DNA from: Nocardia brevicatena NBRC 12119
Lineage (GTDB): Bacteria > Actinomycetota > Actinomycetes > Mycobacteriales > Mycobacteriaceae
Assembly (NCBI RefSeq): GCF_000308495.1
Contig: NZ_BAFU01000058.1
Span: forward strand, 62,001-126,000
Reading direction: 5' to 3'
Length of the DNA: 64,000 nt
Positions 18,287 through 28,041 of the stretch are shown here, piece after piece. Position numbers and translations under genes: made by a program. Each line of letters starts with the position of its first letter. Positions within the stretch are counted from its first letter, which is position 1. The notes under the pieces were generated by a model. The model had not been told where the DNA came from and did no database searches. It saw only the letters and a list, made by a program, of their open reading frames with translations.

Positions 18287-19372
18287 GTGACGCTGAACCC
18301 TGCCGTCGACATATGTCTCGAGGTCGACCGACTGGCGGGTGAGGGCAAGAACCGCGCCCGGGTGCGGTCCGTCCGGGCAGGCGGCGGGGGTATCAATGTC
18401 GCGCGCTGTATCCGACGACTCGGTGGCGCGGTTATGGCGATGTACGTCTCCGGAGGACGACTGGACCACCTGCTCGAGACGGAGGCCCTCGACCGGCTCC
18501 GGATACCGGTCGAGGGCGAAACCCGCGAAGCCCTGGTGGTCGCCGAAACCCGAACCGAACGCAGCTACCACATCGTCCCTCCCGGGGCGAGGATGACCGA
18601 CCCCGAAGTCGCTCGGTGCCTGGCGACGATCCGGGCCGAGGCGAGCACCTACCGGGCGATCGTCGTCACCGGCAGCTTTCCTCCGGGCGTCCGGGACGAC
18701 TTCGCCGCGACAGTGGTGCGCGAAGCACAGGCGGCCGCGACACCGGTGCTCGTCGATATCACCGGCAGGCACTTACGGCGCCTGCGCGGCGAGGACGCGT
18801 TCCTGATCAGGTTGGACCGGATCGAGGCCGCGGGGTTGATCGGTCACACCATCGCCTCCTTCACGGATGCCCGGCAGGCGAATCGGCACTTGCTCGAAAC
18901 CGGAGCGACACGGCACGCGGTGACGACGGTCGGCGGGCTCGGCGCCGTGTTCTCCGACGCGGAGGCCGACCACGAGATTTCCGCTCCCCCGCTGCCCAGG
19001 CCGCCGCGCAGCGACGCCTGCGCCGGCGACAGTCTCGTCGCTGCCCTCACCTACCGCATCACCCGTGGCGACAGCTGCCTCGCCGCTTGTGAGTTCGGCG
19101 TCGCGGTGGCGGCCGCGACGGTGCTGTTGCCCGGCACGGACGTCTTCGAACCCGAGACGGCCGATGCACTGGTGCGACAGGTGCGAACCAGGCGCGTTCC
19201 GCGGCGGCGGCCGAGCCGGGCCCGCGTGGATATGCCACCCGGTCCCGATACGTTTGAGGCACGATCTCCACTGCATCCTCACCGGGCCGCCGAACCGAAG
19301 GACCCATCGATGGTGTCCGCACCACGAACGCACAACCCGCCCATGGACGGCCTCGGAAAGGAACCATCGTGA
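18287..19372 (+). CDS. pfkB: PfkB-family sugar kinase (DosR-regulon type), native start disrupted
   Basis: 361 residues as written, from GTG 18287. The ribokinase/PfkB fold is clear: TVTLNPAVDICLEVDRL, the glycine-rich RAGGGGINVARCIRRLGG, and the catalytic-base motif SDACAGDSLVAAL near residue 245. It should phosphorylate fructose-6-phosphate or a related sugar phosphate; the M. tuberculosis homologue PfkB (Rv2029c) is a DosR-regulon protein. The true start is probably ATG 18096 (AGGAGG upstream), but an 86-bp duplication breaks that frame; GTG 18287 lacks a ribosome site, so expression may be low or absent. The C-terminal ~70 residues are a Pro/Arg-rich tail beyond the family norm. Its stop overlaps the next small ORF. 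Confidence 0.82.
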   Translation: MTLNPAVDICLEVDRLAGEGKNRARVRSVRAGGGGINVARCIRRLGGAVMAMYVSGGRLDHLLETEALDRLRIPVEGETREALVVAETRTERSYHIVPPGARMTDPEVARCLATIRAEASTYRAIVVTGSFPPGVRDDFAATVVREAQAAATPVLVDITGRHLRRLRGEDAFLIRLDRIEAAGLIGHTIASFTDARQANRHLLETGATRHAVTTVGGLGAVFSDAEADHEISAPPLPRPPRSDACAGDSLVAALTYRITRGDSCLAACEFGVAVAAATVLLPGTDVFEPETADALVRQVRTRRVPRRRPSRARVDMPPGPDTFEARSPLHPHRAAEPKDPSMVSAPRTHNPPMDGLGKEPS

Positions 19373-19458
19373 ACTGGCCAACGGCTGCCGGCGTGATCGC
19401 TGTCGTCTTCGCCGTCATGGTGGTTGTGACCACGTATATGGCGAGTAGGAAACCGTAG
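19369..19458 (+). CDS. Single-pass membrane microprotein (29 aa)
   Basis: GTG 19369 overlaps the pfkB stop (GTGA), with GGAAAGGA upstream. The peptide is a single hydrophobic helix (AAGVIAVVFAVMVVVTTYMA) preceded by NWPT and followed by SRKP, a positive-inside tail. No family recognised; it is about the size of KdpF-like or respiratory-complex small subunits but does not match them. It ends 17 bases before the candidate DevR box of devR, so it closes the pfkB transcript. Confidence 0.55.
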   Translation: MNWPTAAGVIAVVFAVMVVVTTYMASRKP

Positions 19459-19474
19459 AAGTAGAAGCGGTCAA

Positions 19475-19488
19475 GGGTCTTTCGTCCC
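19475..19488 (+). promoter_or_regulatory. Candidate DevR box upstream of devR (autoregulation)
   Basis: GGGTCTTTCGTCCC matches the DosR core GGGACTTTAGTCCC at 12 of 14 positions, the best match in the window. It lies 78 bases before devR. It overlaps a perfect 22-bp palindrome at 19482-19503 whose arms are TCGTCCCCGAA and TTCGGGGACGA. The palindrome could allow a second DevR dimer or another regulator to bind. Confidence 0.65.
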
Positions 19489-19565
19489 CGAATTCGGGGA
19501 CGATTCCGCCGCGCCGGGAACTCATCCGGTCCGTACGCTGGAAATGCTCTTGAGGAGAGGGAGGT

Positions 19566-20222
19566 GTGCCGGTGATCAGGGTGTTCTTGGTCGACGACCA
19601 TGAGATCGTGCGACGTGGAGTCGCCGACCTTATCGGCTCGGAACCGGACCTGGCGGTGGTCGGTGAAGCGGCGAACGCCTCCCAGGCGCTGGCCCGCATC
19701 CCCGCACTGCGGCCCGATGTCGCGGTCCTCGATGTGCGCCTGCCCGACGGCAATGGCATAGAACTGTGCCGAGAGCTGCTCTCGGCGAACCCGGAGCTGC
19801 GATGCCTGATGCTGACATCGTTCACCGATGAACAGGCCATGCTCGATGCGATCCTGGCCGGGGCCGGCGGCTATGTCGTCAAGGATATCGCCGGCCTGCA
19901 GTTGATCAGCGCCATCCGTGAGATCGGGGCGGGCAAATCGCTGCTGGACAATCGCGCCGCGGCCGCGTTGATGACCAAGCTTCGTGCCGAGGCCGAAGCC
20001 GCGACCGGGCCATTGGCCGCCTTGACCGACCAGGAGCGCACACTGCTCGCATTGCTCGGTGAAGGGCTGACCAACCGGCAGATCGCCGGTCGGATGTTCC
20101 TGGCCGAGAAAACGGTGAAGAACTATGTGTCGCGGCTACTGACCAAGCTGGGTGTCGAACGACGCACCCAGGCCGCTGTGCTCGCCTCGAAGCTCAACGC
20201 ACCCGGCAGGCGGCACGAGTGA
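19566..20222 (+). CDS. devR: DevR/DosR-type NarL-family response regulator
   Basis: 218 residues, start GTG 19566 (GTG 19564 is out of frame). Very like mycobacterial DevR along its whole length: receiver domain with VFLVDDHE, phospho-acceptor Asp56 in VLDVRLPDG, Thr84 and Lys107, then the segment [20 protein letters not shown], and a LuxR-type helix-turn-helix (150-212) with [17 protein letters not shown], which holds the DNA-contacting Lys182, Lys185 and Asn186. It should activate hypoxia/NO genes from DosR boxes. It is preceded by its own candidate box and followed 51 bases later by the sensor kinase. Confidence 0.95.
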   Translation: MPVIRVFLVDDHEIVRRGVADLIGSEPDLAVVGEAANASQALARIPALRPDVAVLDVRLPDGNGIELCRELLSANPELRCLMLTSFTDEQAMLDAILAGAGGYVVKDIAGLQLISAIREIGAGKSLLDNRAAAALMTKLRAEAEAATGPLAALTDQERTLLALLGEGLTNRQIAGRMFLAEKTVKNYVSRLLTKLGVERRTQAAVLASKLNAPGRRHE

Positions 20223-22037
<1,815 letters not shown>

Positions 22038-22123
22038 CCGGCAATCCCGCCGGCGTGGGCTGTTCGATTGCCGGCCAGGAGGCCGAAGGCCGCATACGCC
22101 CGACATCCGGAGAGGAGTCGATC

Positions 22124-22555
22124 ATGAAGCTCGCATTGTCCACCACTGTGCACACCACCTTCGACGAGGCCGTCGCGCGCACCCGGCAAGCACTGTCGGA
22201 GCAGGGCTTCGGCGTCCTCACCGAGATCGACGTGAAGGCCACCCTGAAGACGAAAATCGATGAGGACGTGGAGGATTACCTGATACTCGGCGCATGCAAC
22301 CCGTCGTTGGCGTACCACGCGGTGAACGTGAACCGGCAGATCGGATTGCTACTGCCGTGCAATGTGGTCGTGCGCCGCGACGTCTCCGCCGAGAATGCGG
22401 TCCTCGTCGAGGCGATGAACCCCGAGTTGATGGTCGAAGTGACGGACGAACCCGGACTGCGGGAGGTGGCGGCGCAGGCCGTCGACAAACTCCAGGCCGC
22501 TATCGATACCCTCGATGTAGGACGTGACCGACCGGAGTCGGCGAGCGAGGGGTGA
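22124..22555 (+). CDS. DUF302 domain protein
   Basis: 143 residues after AGAGGAG. Whole-length DUF302: HTTFDEAVARTRQALSEQGF, then VLTEIDVKATLKTK, YLILGACNP, and LLLPCNVVVRRD. These proteins form small alpha-beta dimers; the function is not established. It lies 86 bases behind devS in the same direction, so it may be cotranscribed with the two-component system. The same domain ends the GyrI fusion at 17070-18011. Confidence 0.85.
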   Translation: MKLALSTTVHTTFDEAVARTRQALSEQGFGVLTEIDVKATLKTKIDEDVEDYLILGACNPSLAYHAVNVNRQIGLLLPCNVVVRRDVSAENAVLVEAMNPELMVEVTDEPGLREVAAQAVDKLQAAIDTLDVGRDRPESASEG

Positions 22556-22700
22556 ACAGGTCGAGAAAGCCACCGACGCCGGTCCGCCCGGATGTCTCGC
22601 CGCGTGGCGGGTCGGCGTGATCGCTCGGCATTCACACCGCCGACCGGTGCCACGGCTTCTGTGAACCGGGCCGGCCGACCCCGCCGTCGGGGGGTTCGCG

Positions 22701-23126
22701 CTATTGCTCGGTAGCCTTGACTTCGATTTTCTTGGCAACCTCCTCCGGCTCTCCCATCGGAACCTCGACCGTGAGGATGCCCTTGGTGTATGTGGCCTTG
22801 ATATCGTCTGCCCGGGCGCCCTGCGGCAACGGGACGGAACGGTAGAAAGAGCCGTAGCTGAACTCCGAATGCCCCTTCTCGGTCTTCCTCTCGGTGCGCT
22901 GAGCTTTGATCACCAACTGTCGGCCCTGGACGGACACATCGATGTCCTCGGCGGGATCGACACCGGGGATCTCGGTGCGCACAACGTACCGGCCGTCCTC
23001 GACCGCGTCCTCCACCCGCAACAGGTGACTGCCCGACACCGGCGCGAGCCCGGCGGGGGCGAAGGAATTCCACAGATCGTTCAGCTCCGACAGTAGCGAC
23101 TCACGGTGGGTGGGAAGCAGGCTCAT
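22701..23126 (-). CDS. Hsp20/alpha-crystallin small heat-shock protein
   Basis: 141 residues. N-terminal arm MSLLPTHRESLLSELNDLW, then the alpha-crystallin domain (about 38-130) with VEDGRYVVRTEIPGVDPAEDI, GSFYRSVPLP and the KGILTVEVP motif near the end. It is an ATP-independent holdase chaperone; the homologue HspX (Acr) is the hallmark of the mycobacterial dormancy regulon. ATG 23126 follows GGAGACATC; the frame is open 15 codons upstream without family sequence. It diverges from an acg gene across a region with a DevR-box-like motif. Confidence 0.93.
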   Translation of the reverse strand: MSLLPTHRESLLSELNDLWNSFAPAGLAPVSGSHLLRVEDAVEDGRYVVRTEIPGVDPAEDIDVSVQGRQLVIKAQRTERKTEKGHSEFSYGSFYRSVPLPQGARADDIKATYTKGILTVEVPMGEPEEVAKKIEVKATEQ

Positions 23127-23462
23127 GATGTCTCCTCTGATGACGCAGGATCGGTGATACGCCGATTCCACTCCTCACTCGGCGCCGGGTATAGGGCCCG
23201 GCGTAGTCACGGGAATCAACCGGCGGCCGGCCGAGAAGGGACCAAAGTCACTTGTCCCGCCGCCCTCCCACCTTCCGACGCTCTCTCCGTTCCCGGTGCT
23301 CGCCGGGATCACCCACGACGGCCGAACAGTATCGGCTCCTGTATGTGGTGCGGACAGAGTCCATCGGCCCGAACCCGCAGTGCTGATCGACCAGGATCCC
23401 AGTGCCTCGAAGACCTCCGGCAGGCCCTGGTGGCCCGTATCGGCCCGAATCACACTGGTCGT
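23127..23462. promoter_or_regulatory. Divergent hsp20/acg control region with a candidate DevR box
   Basis: 336 bases without a gene. GGGACCAAAGTCAC at 23238-23251, flanked by AA and TT, matches the DosR core at 10 of 14 positions and is set about 112 bases upstream of hsp20 and 212 upstream of acg. The two divergent genes are both DosR-regulon families. Confidence 0.55.
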
Positions 23463-24491
23463 ATGACCGACGACTATGTGCATGCCTTGGATTCTGGGCC
23501 CGACCAGGCCGCGCTTCTCGCGGCCATGCGTCTGGCGACGCGCGCTCCGTCGGTGCACAACACCCAGCCCTGGCGGTGGGAATACTGTGACCGACAGTTG
23601 CGTCTCTACCGCGATGACGATCGGTCATTGCCCTCGGCGGATCCCACCGGAAGGCAACTCATCATCAGCTGCGGCGCGATGCTCGACCACGTGCGCACCG
23701 CGTTCGCCGCGGAAGGCTGGCGCACCGATACCGTACGTCAACCCACCCCGTATCGACCGGACCACCTGGCAACGCTCGTATTTCGCCCCTGGCCGGACCC
23801 GCCTTCGGACCTACGGACCCGCGCCGGGATGATCGGCCGCCGTCGCACCGACCGCCTCCCCATGAGCGATCCGGGAGATCTGTCCGACCTCGTCCGCACG
23901 GCCCGCTCGCTCACCGAACCATACGATGTCATCGTCGGCGTTCTCGGCACGAATGCCCTGGCCCGGTTGGAGGCGGCCTCCGAACAGTCCACGGCCCTCC
24001 GGCGCTACGACATGACGTATCAAACCGAACTGCGCTGGTGGAGCGGACACAAGCGCAGCACCGAAGGCGTGCCGGTCGACGCGCTGATCTCCGAATCCGA
24101 GGCGGTACGGGTTCCGGTCGGACGCAAGTTCCCCGCCCACGCTCATTCGGCTCGGCGGGGAGAGCTGGAAGACCAGGCCCGGCTCTGGGTGCTCAGCACA
24201 CCGGACGACTCCGTTCTCCATTGGCTCCGCACCGGTGAGGCGTTGTCCACGGTCCTGCTCGAATGCACCGCGGCAGGACTGGCGACCTGCCCGATGACGC
24301 ACATCACCGAACTCCCCACCACCCGACGTGCCGTCATGAATCTCGCCGGCAGTCAAGACCTGGCCCAGGTGGTCGTGCGCGTTGGGCTCGCCCCGGACCA
24401 TGAGGAACACCCGGTGACACCGCGTAGGCCGCCGTCGGATTTCCTCACGATCCACCCCGATATCTCCACCGCGAACGACAAAGGACTCTGA
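23463..24491 (+). CDS. Acg-family nitroreductase-like flavoprotein
   Basis: 342 residues from ATG 23463. Family marks: RAPSVHNTQPWRWEY, ISCGAMLDHVRTAF, RRYDMTYQTELRWWSGH, then VPVGRKFP, the segment LLECTAAGLATCPMTHITEL, and C-terminal TPRRPPSDFL. It is closer in layout to the copy at 5618-6610 than to that at 9041-10018. Longer upstream frame exists but is not family-like. A hairpin at 24552-24570 may end its transcript. Confidence 0.88.
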   Translation: MTDDYVHALDSGPDQAALLAAMRLATRAPSVHNTQPWRWEYCDRQLRLYRDDDRSLPSADPTGRQLIISCGAMLDHVRTAFAAEGWRTDTVRQPTPYRPDHLATLVFRPWPDPPSDLRTRAGMIGRRRTDRLPMSDPGDLSDLVRTARSLTEPYDVIVGVLGTNALARLEAASEQSTALRRYDMTYQTELRWWSGHKRSTEGVPVDALISESEAVRVPVGRKFPAHAHSARRGELEDQARLWVLSTPDDSVLHWLRTGEALSTVLLECTAAGLATCPMTHITELPTTRRAVMNLAGSQDLAQVVVRVGLAPDHEEHPVTPRRPPSDFLTIHPDISTANDKGL

Positions 24492-24551
24492 TCGGTAGCC
24501 CTACCCCGGGTCGTAATCCCCGCGGAGCAGGCAAGATCAACCTGTGTGGAA

Positions 24552-24570
24552 GACCGGGACAAGCCCGGTC
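24552..24570 (+). terminator. Hairpin after acg
   Basis: GACCGGG/CCCGGTC arms with a five-base ACAAG loop, 60 bases after the acg stop. No U-run follows, as is common in high-GC actinobacteria; moderate support only. Confidence 0.4.
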
Positions 24571-24635
24571 GCGGTTATGGCCGTCGTGGCACGCGACTCG
24601 GTCGACGCGTAGCCGTGGGTGGCGGTTATGCTGTT

Positions 24636-24716
24636 CGTCGGCGATGGATCTCCGCCGAGACACCCCGGTCGGGATTGTCCGAACCGCCTCACCGCCGGGG
24701 CTGATGGTTCCTTCCC
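24636..24716 (+). promoter_or_regulatory. Candidate fluoride (crcB) riboswitch
   Basis: The conserved fluoride-riboswitch landmarks appear in order: GGCGATGG at 24640-24647, a CCGCC that can form the pseudoknot with GGCG (near 24651-24655), a stem CCCCGG/CCGGGG (about 24663 and 24695), and CTGATGGTTCC at 24701-24711. It lies about 25 bases before the ribosome site of a crcB gene, the expected target. Fluoride binding should raise expression of the exporters. Confidence 0.75.
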
Positions 24717-24822
24717 CACCAGCGGAAGGAGTCTGCCCAGATGTGGAGACATCCGAACCCCACCCCTGCGTTGTCCGCCGATCGCGAGACCGTGCCGGCG
24801 GTCCCCGCACCGCTGCACACGG

Positions 24823-25230
24823 GTGGGGGCCGTCGCCTTGGTCGGGGTCGGCGGACTGCTCGGCGCCCCGCTGCGCTACCGACTCGGGGTATGGTTTCCC
24901 CATCCGAGCGGTGAGTGGCCGACCACGACGTTCGCGATCAACATCACCGGCGCGTTCCTACTGGGATTGTTGTTGGAGGGGTTGACCCGACTCGGTCCCG
25001 ACACCGGATGGCGCCAACGCGTGCGGCTGGGAGTGGGGACCGGGGTTCTCGGGGCGTTCACCACCTACAGCACCCTGGCCGTGGACACCGATCTGTTGCT
25101 GCGCGACCACCACTGGCCGACCGCCGCCGGTTATGCGTTCGGCACGGTGCTGGTCGGGTTGGTGGCCACAGTCGCGGGTGTCGCGCTCGGTACCCGGCTT
25201 CGGACGCTGCGATCGGAGTCCCCGCGATGA
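24823..25230 (+). CDS. crcB: Fluoride channel CrcB/Fluc, first copy (possible frameshift at start)
   Basis: 135 residues as written from GTG 24823. Fluc channels are four-helix dimers exporting F-. Visible are VGVGGLLGAPLRYRLG, the channel motif TTTFAINITGAFLLGLL and FTTYSTLAVD. The best ribosome site, GGAAGGAG, precedes ATG 24741, which opens in another frame (MWRHPNPTPALSADRETV...). Removing one G from the run at 24825-24829 would join the two frames into a 162-residue protein. So either the start is GTG 24823, or there is a one-base indel. The stop overlaps the second crcB (ATGA). Confidence 0.85.
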   Translation: MGAVALVGVGGLLGAPLRYRLGVWFPHPSGEWPTTTFAINITGAFLLGLLLEGLTRLGPDTGWRQRVRLGVGTGVLGAFTTYSTLAVDTDLLLRDHHWPTAAGYAFGTVLVGLVATVAGVALGTRLRTLRSESPR

Positions 25231-25592
25231 CGACCATGTGGATCGCGGTTGCCGGCAGCGCCGGAGCGATGGCCCGGTTCGTCCTCGACGGCGCGATCAA
25301 GCACCGTCGAAGCCCCCGGTTCCCGTGGGCGACCTTCGTGATCAACGTGACCGGGTCCCTCATACTCGGGTTCATCACCGGCCTGGTGCTTTTCCACGGC
25401 GCAAGCCGTGACCTCGAGCTGATCCTCGGTGTCGGATTCTGCGGCGGGTACACCACCTTCAGCACCGCCGGCTTCGAAACCGTGCGCCTGATTCAGAGCC
25501 AGTACTACACCGCCGCGGCCACCAACGCGGTGGGCAGTCTTCTGATCACCGTCGCCGCCGGCGGTGTCGGCCTGGCACTGGCCGGATTGTGA
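25227..25592 (+). CDS. crcB: Fluoride channel CrcB/Fluc, second copy
   Basis: 121 residues. Begins TTMWIAVAGSAGAMARFVLD, with channel motifs WATFVINVTGSLILG and GYTTFSTAGFE. Actinobacteria often carry two coupled Fluc genes that form antiparallel heterodimers. ATG 25227 overlaps the first gene's stop, giving equal translation. The longer upstream frame is antiphase to the first copy and is not used. Confidence 0.92.
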   Translation: MTTMWIAVAGSAGAMARFVLDGAIKHRRSPRFPWATFVINVTGSLILGFITGLVLFHGASRDLELILGVGFCGGYTTFSTAGFETVRLIQSQYYTAAATNAVGSLLITVAAGGVGLALAGL

Positions 25593-25602
25593 GGAAACAG
25601 CA

Positions 25603-26136
25603 ATGACCGACCACAACGACCGGCCCGCCTCGGACCCCGGCACGGACTGGCGGGCCCCACGCCGCATCGTCGGACCCACCGCCCCCACCGCGGCCCGCTG
25701 TCACCTGGTGGTCGGGTTCGACCGTCACCCGGCCGGCCACGCCGCCCTGGACTATGCCATCGACCTCGCCGGCCGCCTCGGTGCTTTCCTGCACGTCGCG
25801 CACATCATCGATGCCGACGACCTGCCGATCGATCCCGACTCCGCCGACTGGGAGCAAGCCGTCGCCAACGCCGTAGAACAAGAACGCCGCGACGCGTGCG
25901 CCGCACTCGAACAGGCACCCGGTCCCTGGACCTACTACAGCCGCACCGGCAGACCGGCGCAGCTGCTGGCCGGCCTCGCCGAAACCCACGACGCCGAGAT
26001 GATCATCATCGGCACCTCCCGCGGCGGGCTTGTCTCATTCCTGCAGCGTCTTCTGGGCGAATCTGTATCGACGAACCTGGTCCACCACGCCCACCGTCCC
26101 GTGCTACTGGTTCCCGCTCCCACGACCGGTCGATGA
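25603..26136 (+). CDS. Universal stress protein in the crcB operon
   Basis: 177 residues, one USP domain. After a ~30-residue polar lead comes CHLVVGFDRHPAGHAALDYA (first strand and nucleotide region) and IIGTSRGGLVSFLQRLLGES, the ATP-loop variant. It begins 10 bases after the second crcB stop with GAGGAAA upstream, so it is expressed with the fluoride exporters. The G-x2-G-x9-G loop is recognisable but unlike that of the tandem USPs of the DosR island. Its link to fluoride stress is inferred from position. Confidence 0.87.
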   Translation: MTDHNDRPASDPGTDWRAPRRIVGPTAPTAARCHLVVGFDRHPAGHAALDYAIDLAGRLGAFLHVAHIIDADDLPIDPDSADWEQAVANAVEQERRDACAALEQAPGPWTYYSRTGRPAQLLAGLAETHDAEMIIIGTSRGGLVSFLQRLLGESVSTNLVHHAHRPVLLVPAPTTGR

Positions 26137-26283
26137 CCACCCGAGCCATTGCCGGAATAGTCGTCCGCCCGGTTTCGGAAGCGGTCGGCCCATACCGATA
26201 GGAGCTGTCCTGATCACCGCATCGGCCTCCGGACCCATCGAGAAGCGAGCACGGATTGCCGGCCGCTCGGGCAGACTGGGCAG

Positions 26284-26874
26284 ATGGCACGTTCCGCTGC
26301 GTACCGCCCCACATCGGCCGACCTGGCTGCCGCGGCAGGGAAGACCATTCCCGATGTGCTGGCGCCGGATCTGCGTGTGCTGTTCTGCGGGATCAATCCG
26401 GGGTTGTGGTCGGCGGCGACCGGCTATCATTTCGCTCGGCCCGGAAACCGCTTCTGGCCTGCACTGTTCCGATCAGGATTCACTCCGCGAGCGTTCCGCC
26501 CCGACGAGCAGGATCAACTGCTCGCGCTCGGACTGGGCATCACGAATGTAGTGCCCCGCGCGACGGCGAAGGCGGACGAGTTGACGACGCAGGAGTTGCG
26601 TGACGGCGGCCGTGCTCTCGTCGGACGGGTAAGGCGTTATCGCCCGCGGATTCTGGCGGTTCTGGGCCTGGGCGCCTACCGAACCGCGTTCGGCCGTCCG
26701 CGTACCACCGTGGGACGCCAATCGGACGCACTCGACGACACCGAGATCTGGGTGCTTCCCAATCCGAGCGGTCTCAACGCCCACTACACGTCGGACGCGC
26801 TGTCCGACGAATTCCGCGCCCTCCGTGAGGAGGCGGAACGCGCTCCCCGCGCCCGTCGCCGTGCGGCCGAGTAG
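26284..26874 (+). CDS. mug: G/U mismatch-specific DNA glycosylase
   Basis: 196 residues. Removes uracil or thymine opposite guanine. Motifs are the catalytic-loop GINPGLWSAATGYHFARPGN near residue 38 and the C-terminal loop NPSGLNAHY around 160. The Asn of GINPG is the usual catalytic residue in the MUG class. Start ATG 26284. It stands alone: neighbours on both sides belong to other functions. Confidence 0.92.
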   Translation: MARSAAYRPTSADLAAAAGKTIPDVLAPDLRVLFCGINPGLWSAATGYHFARPGNRFWPALFRSGFTPRAFRPDEQDQLLALGLGITNVVPRATAKADELTTQELRDGGRALVGRVRRYRPRILAVLGLGAYRTAFGRPRTTVGRQSDALDDTEIWVLPNPSGLNAHYTSDALSDEFRALREEAERAPRARRRAAE

Positions 26875-27086
26875 TACCCGGCCGCACGGTATCGGCCGGC
26901 GTTTCGTTACCGACCTGGACGCCGCTGTCGCATATCGGTGGCCGAGCACGTCGGCGTATCGGTGGCGACACGAGGCCTGGATAGCGAAGGTGCACGACGT
27001 TCACAATGGCACCGAGCGCGCTCTCCTCGACAGTACCGCGGTCGGCCATGCCGCTCTGTCGGACCCCGACGCTAATCTGGCTGATC

Positions 27087-27770
27087 ATGGTCAGCCCTGA
27101 TACGGCATTGCGCCGCCTCCTGCGCGAAATGGCAAAACTGCTCCAGCGGTATGGATTTCACGGCACCGACCCCACTTGGACGCGAATCGTGCCCGGCGGT
27201 GTCGCCTCGGTCGGCCGTACCCGTGTCCTGCGCACATGGACCGATGGACAACAAACCCGCAGCTTCGGCCTGACCCTGAGCGCCACACCCATCCCGTGGT
27301 GGGAATACTGCAACTGGCGTAACGCACAACGGGGACTACCGCCTGTCCCCCTGGAAACCGCCACCGGCCCCGATGTGATCGGCGTCCACCCACACTCCGA
27401 CGAACTCGTCACACCATGGGTCCTGCGACTCGACCCGAACCAGTCCGGACAGCACGCATCGCAAGCCGATATCGACACCATCCGCGCCCAGCTCCCCCGC
27501 CGCGTTCACGCCTACGCGCGCAGAGCGCTACAGCTGCTGGAACCGGATCGCTATCTCGACGAACTACTGGCCCGCCCCGACCAAGGATTCCGCACCTGTG
27601 AGGCGATAGTCGTCCTGCTCGCCGACCGCGGCCCAGGGCCGCAACTCGACGAGGCGATACACAGTCTCCGACAGTGCGGCGCGGAAGAGGCGCCCACCCA
27701 CGTGGAAGAGGTGCTCGCCTATGCCCGCTACCGCGCCGACCGACCGGCCGACCGCGTGGCGGAGGCATGA
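27087..27770 (+). CDS. Hypothetical protein, possibly DUF4304-like
   Basis: 227 residues from ATG 27087. The N-terminus (ALRRLLREMAKLLQRYGFHG) followed by PTWTRIVPGG and an aromatic-rich strand segment (IPWWEYCNWR) has the look of DUF4304-type proteins (a helix, then GF...W.R), but I am not sure. The C-terminal helical half (residues 130-227) has no recognisable motif. No transmembrane segment. Strong codon bias supports it as real. Confidence 0.55.
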   Translation: MVSPDTALRRLLREMAKLLQRYGFHGTDPTWTRIVPGGVASVGRTRVLRTWTDGQQTRSFGLTLSATPIPWWEYCNWRNAQRGLPPVPLETATGPDVIGVHPHSDELVTPWVLRLDPNQSGQHASQADIDTIRAQLPRRVHAYARRALQLLEPDRYLDELLARPDQGFRTCEAIVVLLADRGPGPQLDEAIHSLRQCGAEEAPTHVEEVLAYARYRADRPADRVAEA

Positions 27771-28041
27771 CCGGACACTCGAAATCTCCTCTGTTCTCGT
27801 ACCGTCGGCGCTCCTTCGGGCGACGACCGTGATACCGACGGAACCCCGGGGCGGTGACGTGCCGGGTATCGCGGTGTGCTCGCCGACCGTACTACCGATG
27901 GCCGACCGAACCGGACAGGCCAGTCGGTACCCAACGGATACGGCTCCGGCACCGACAGCTTTTGTTGCCCCGCGAAGTCGCCGAACACCGTGAACGCGGC
28001 CTCGTCGTCGGCGGTGCCGCCGGTGACGGGCACGCGTCGAC

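Noticed and set aside
27771-28041. Protein-like stretch (TADDEAAFTVFGDFAGQQKL) on the minus strand after the acyl-CoA dehydrogenase
   Set aside because: No start codon with ribosome site and no family match; may be a fragment, but not supportable.
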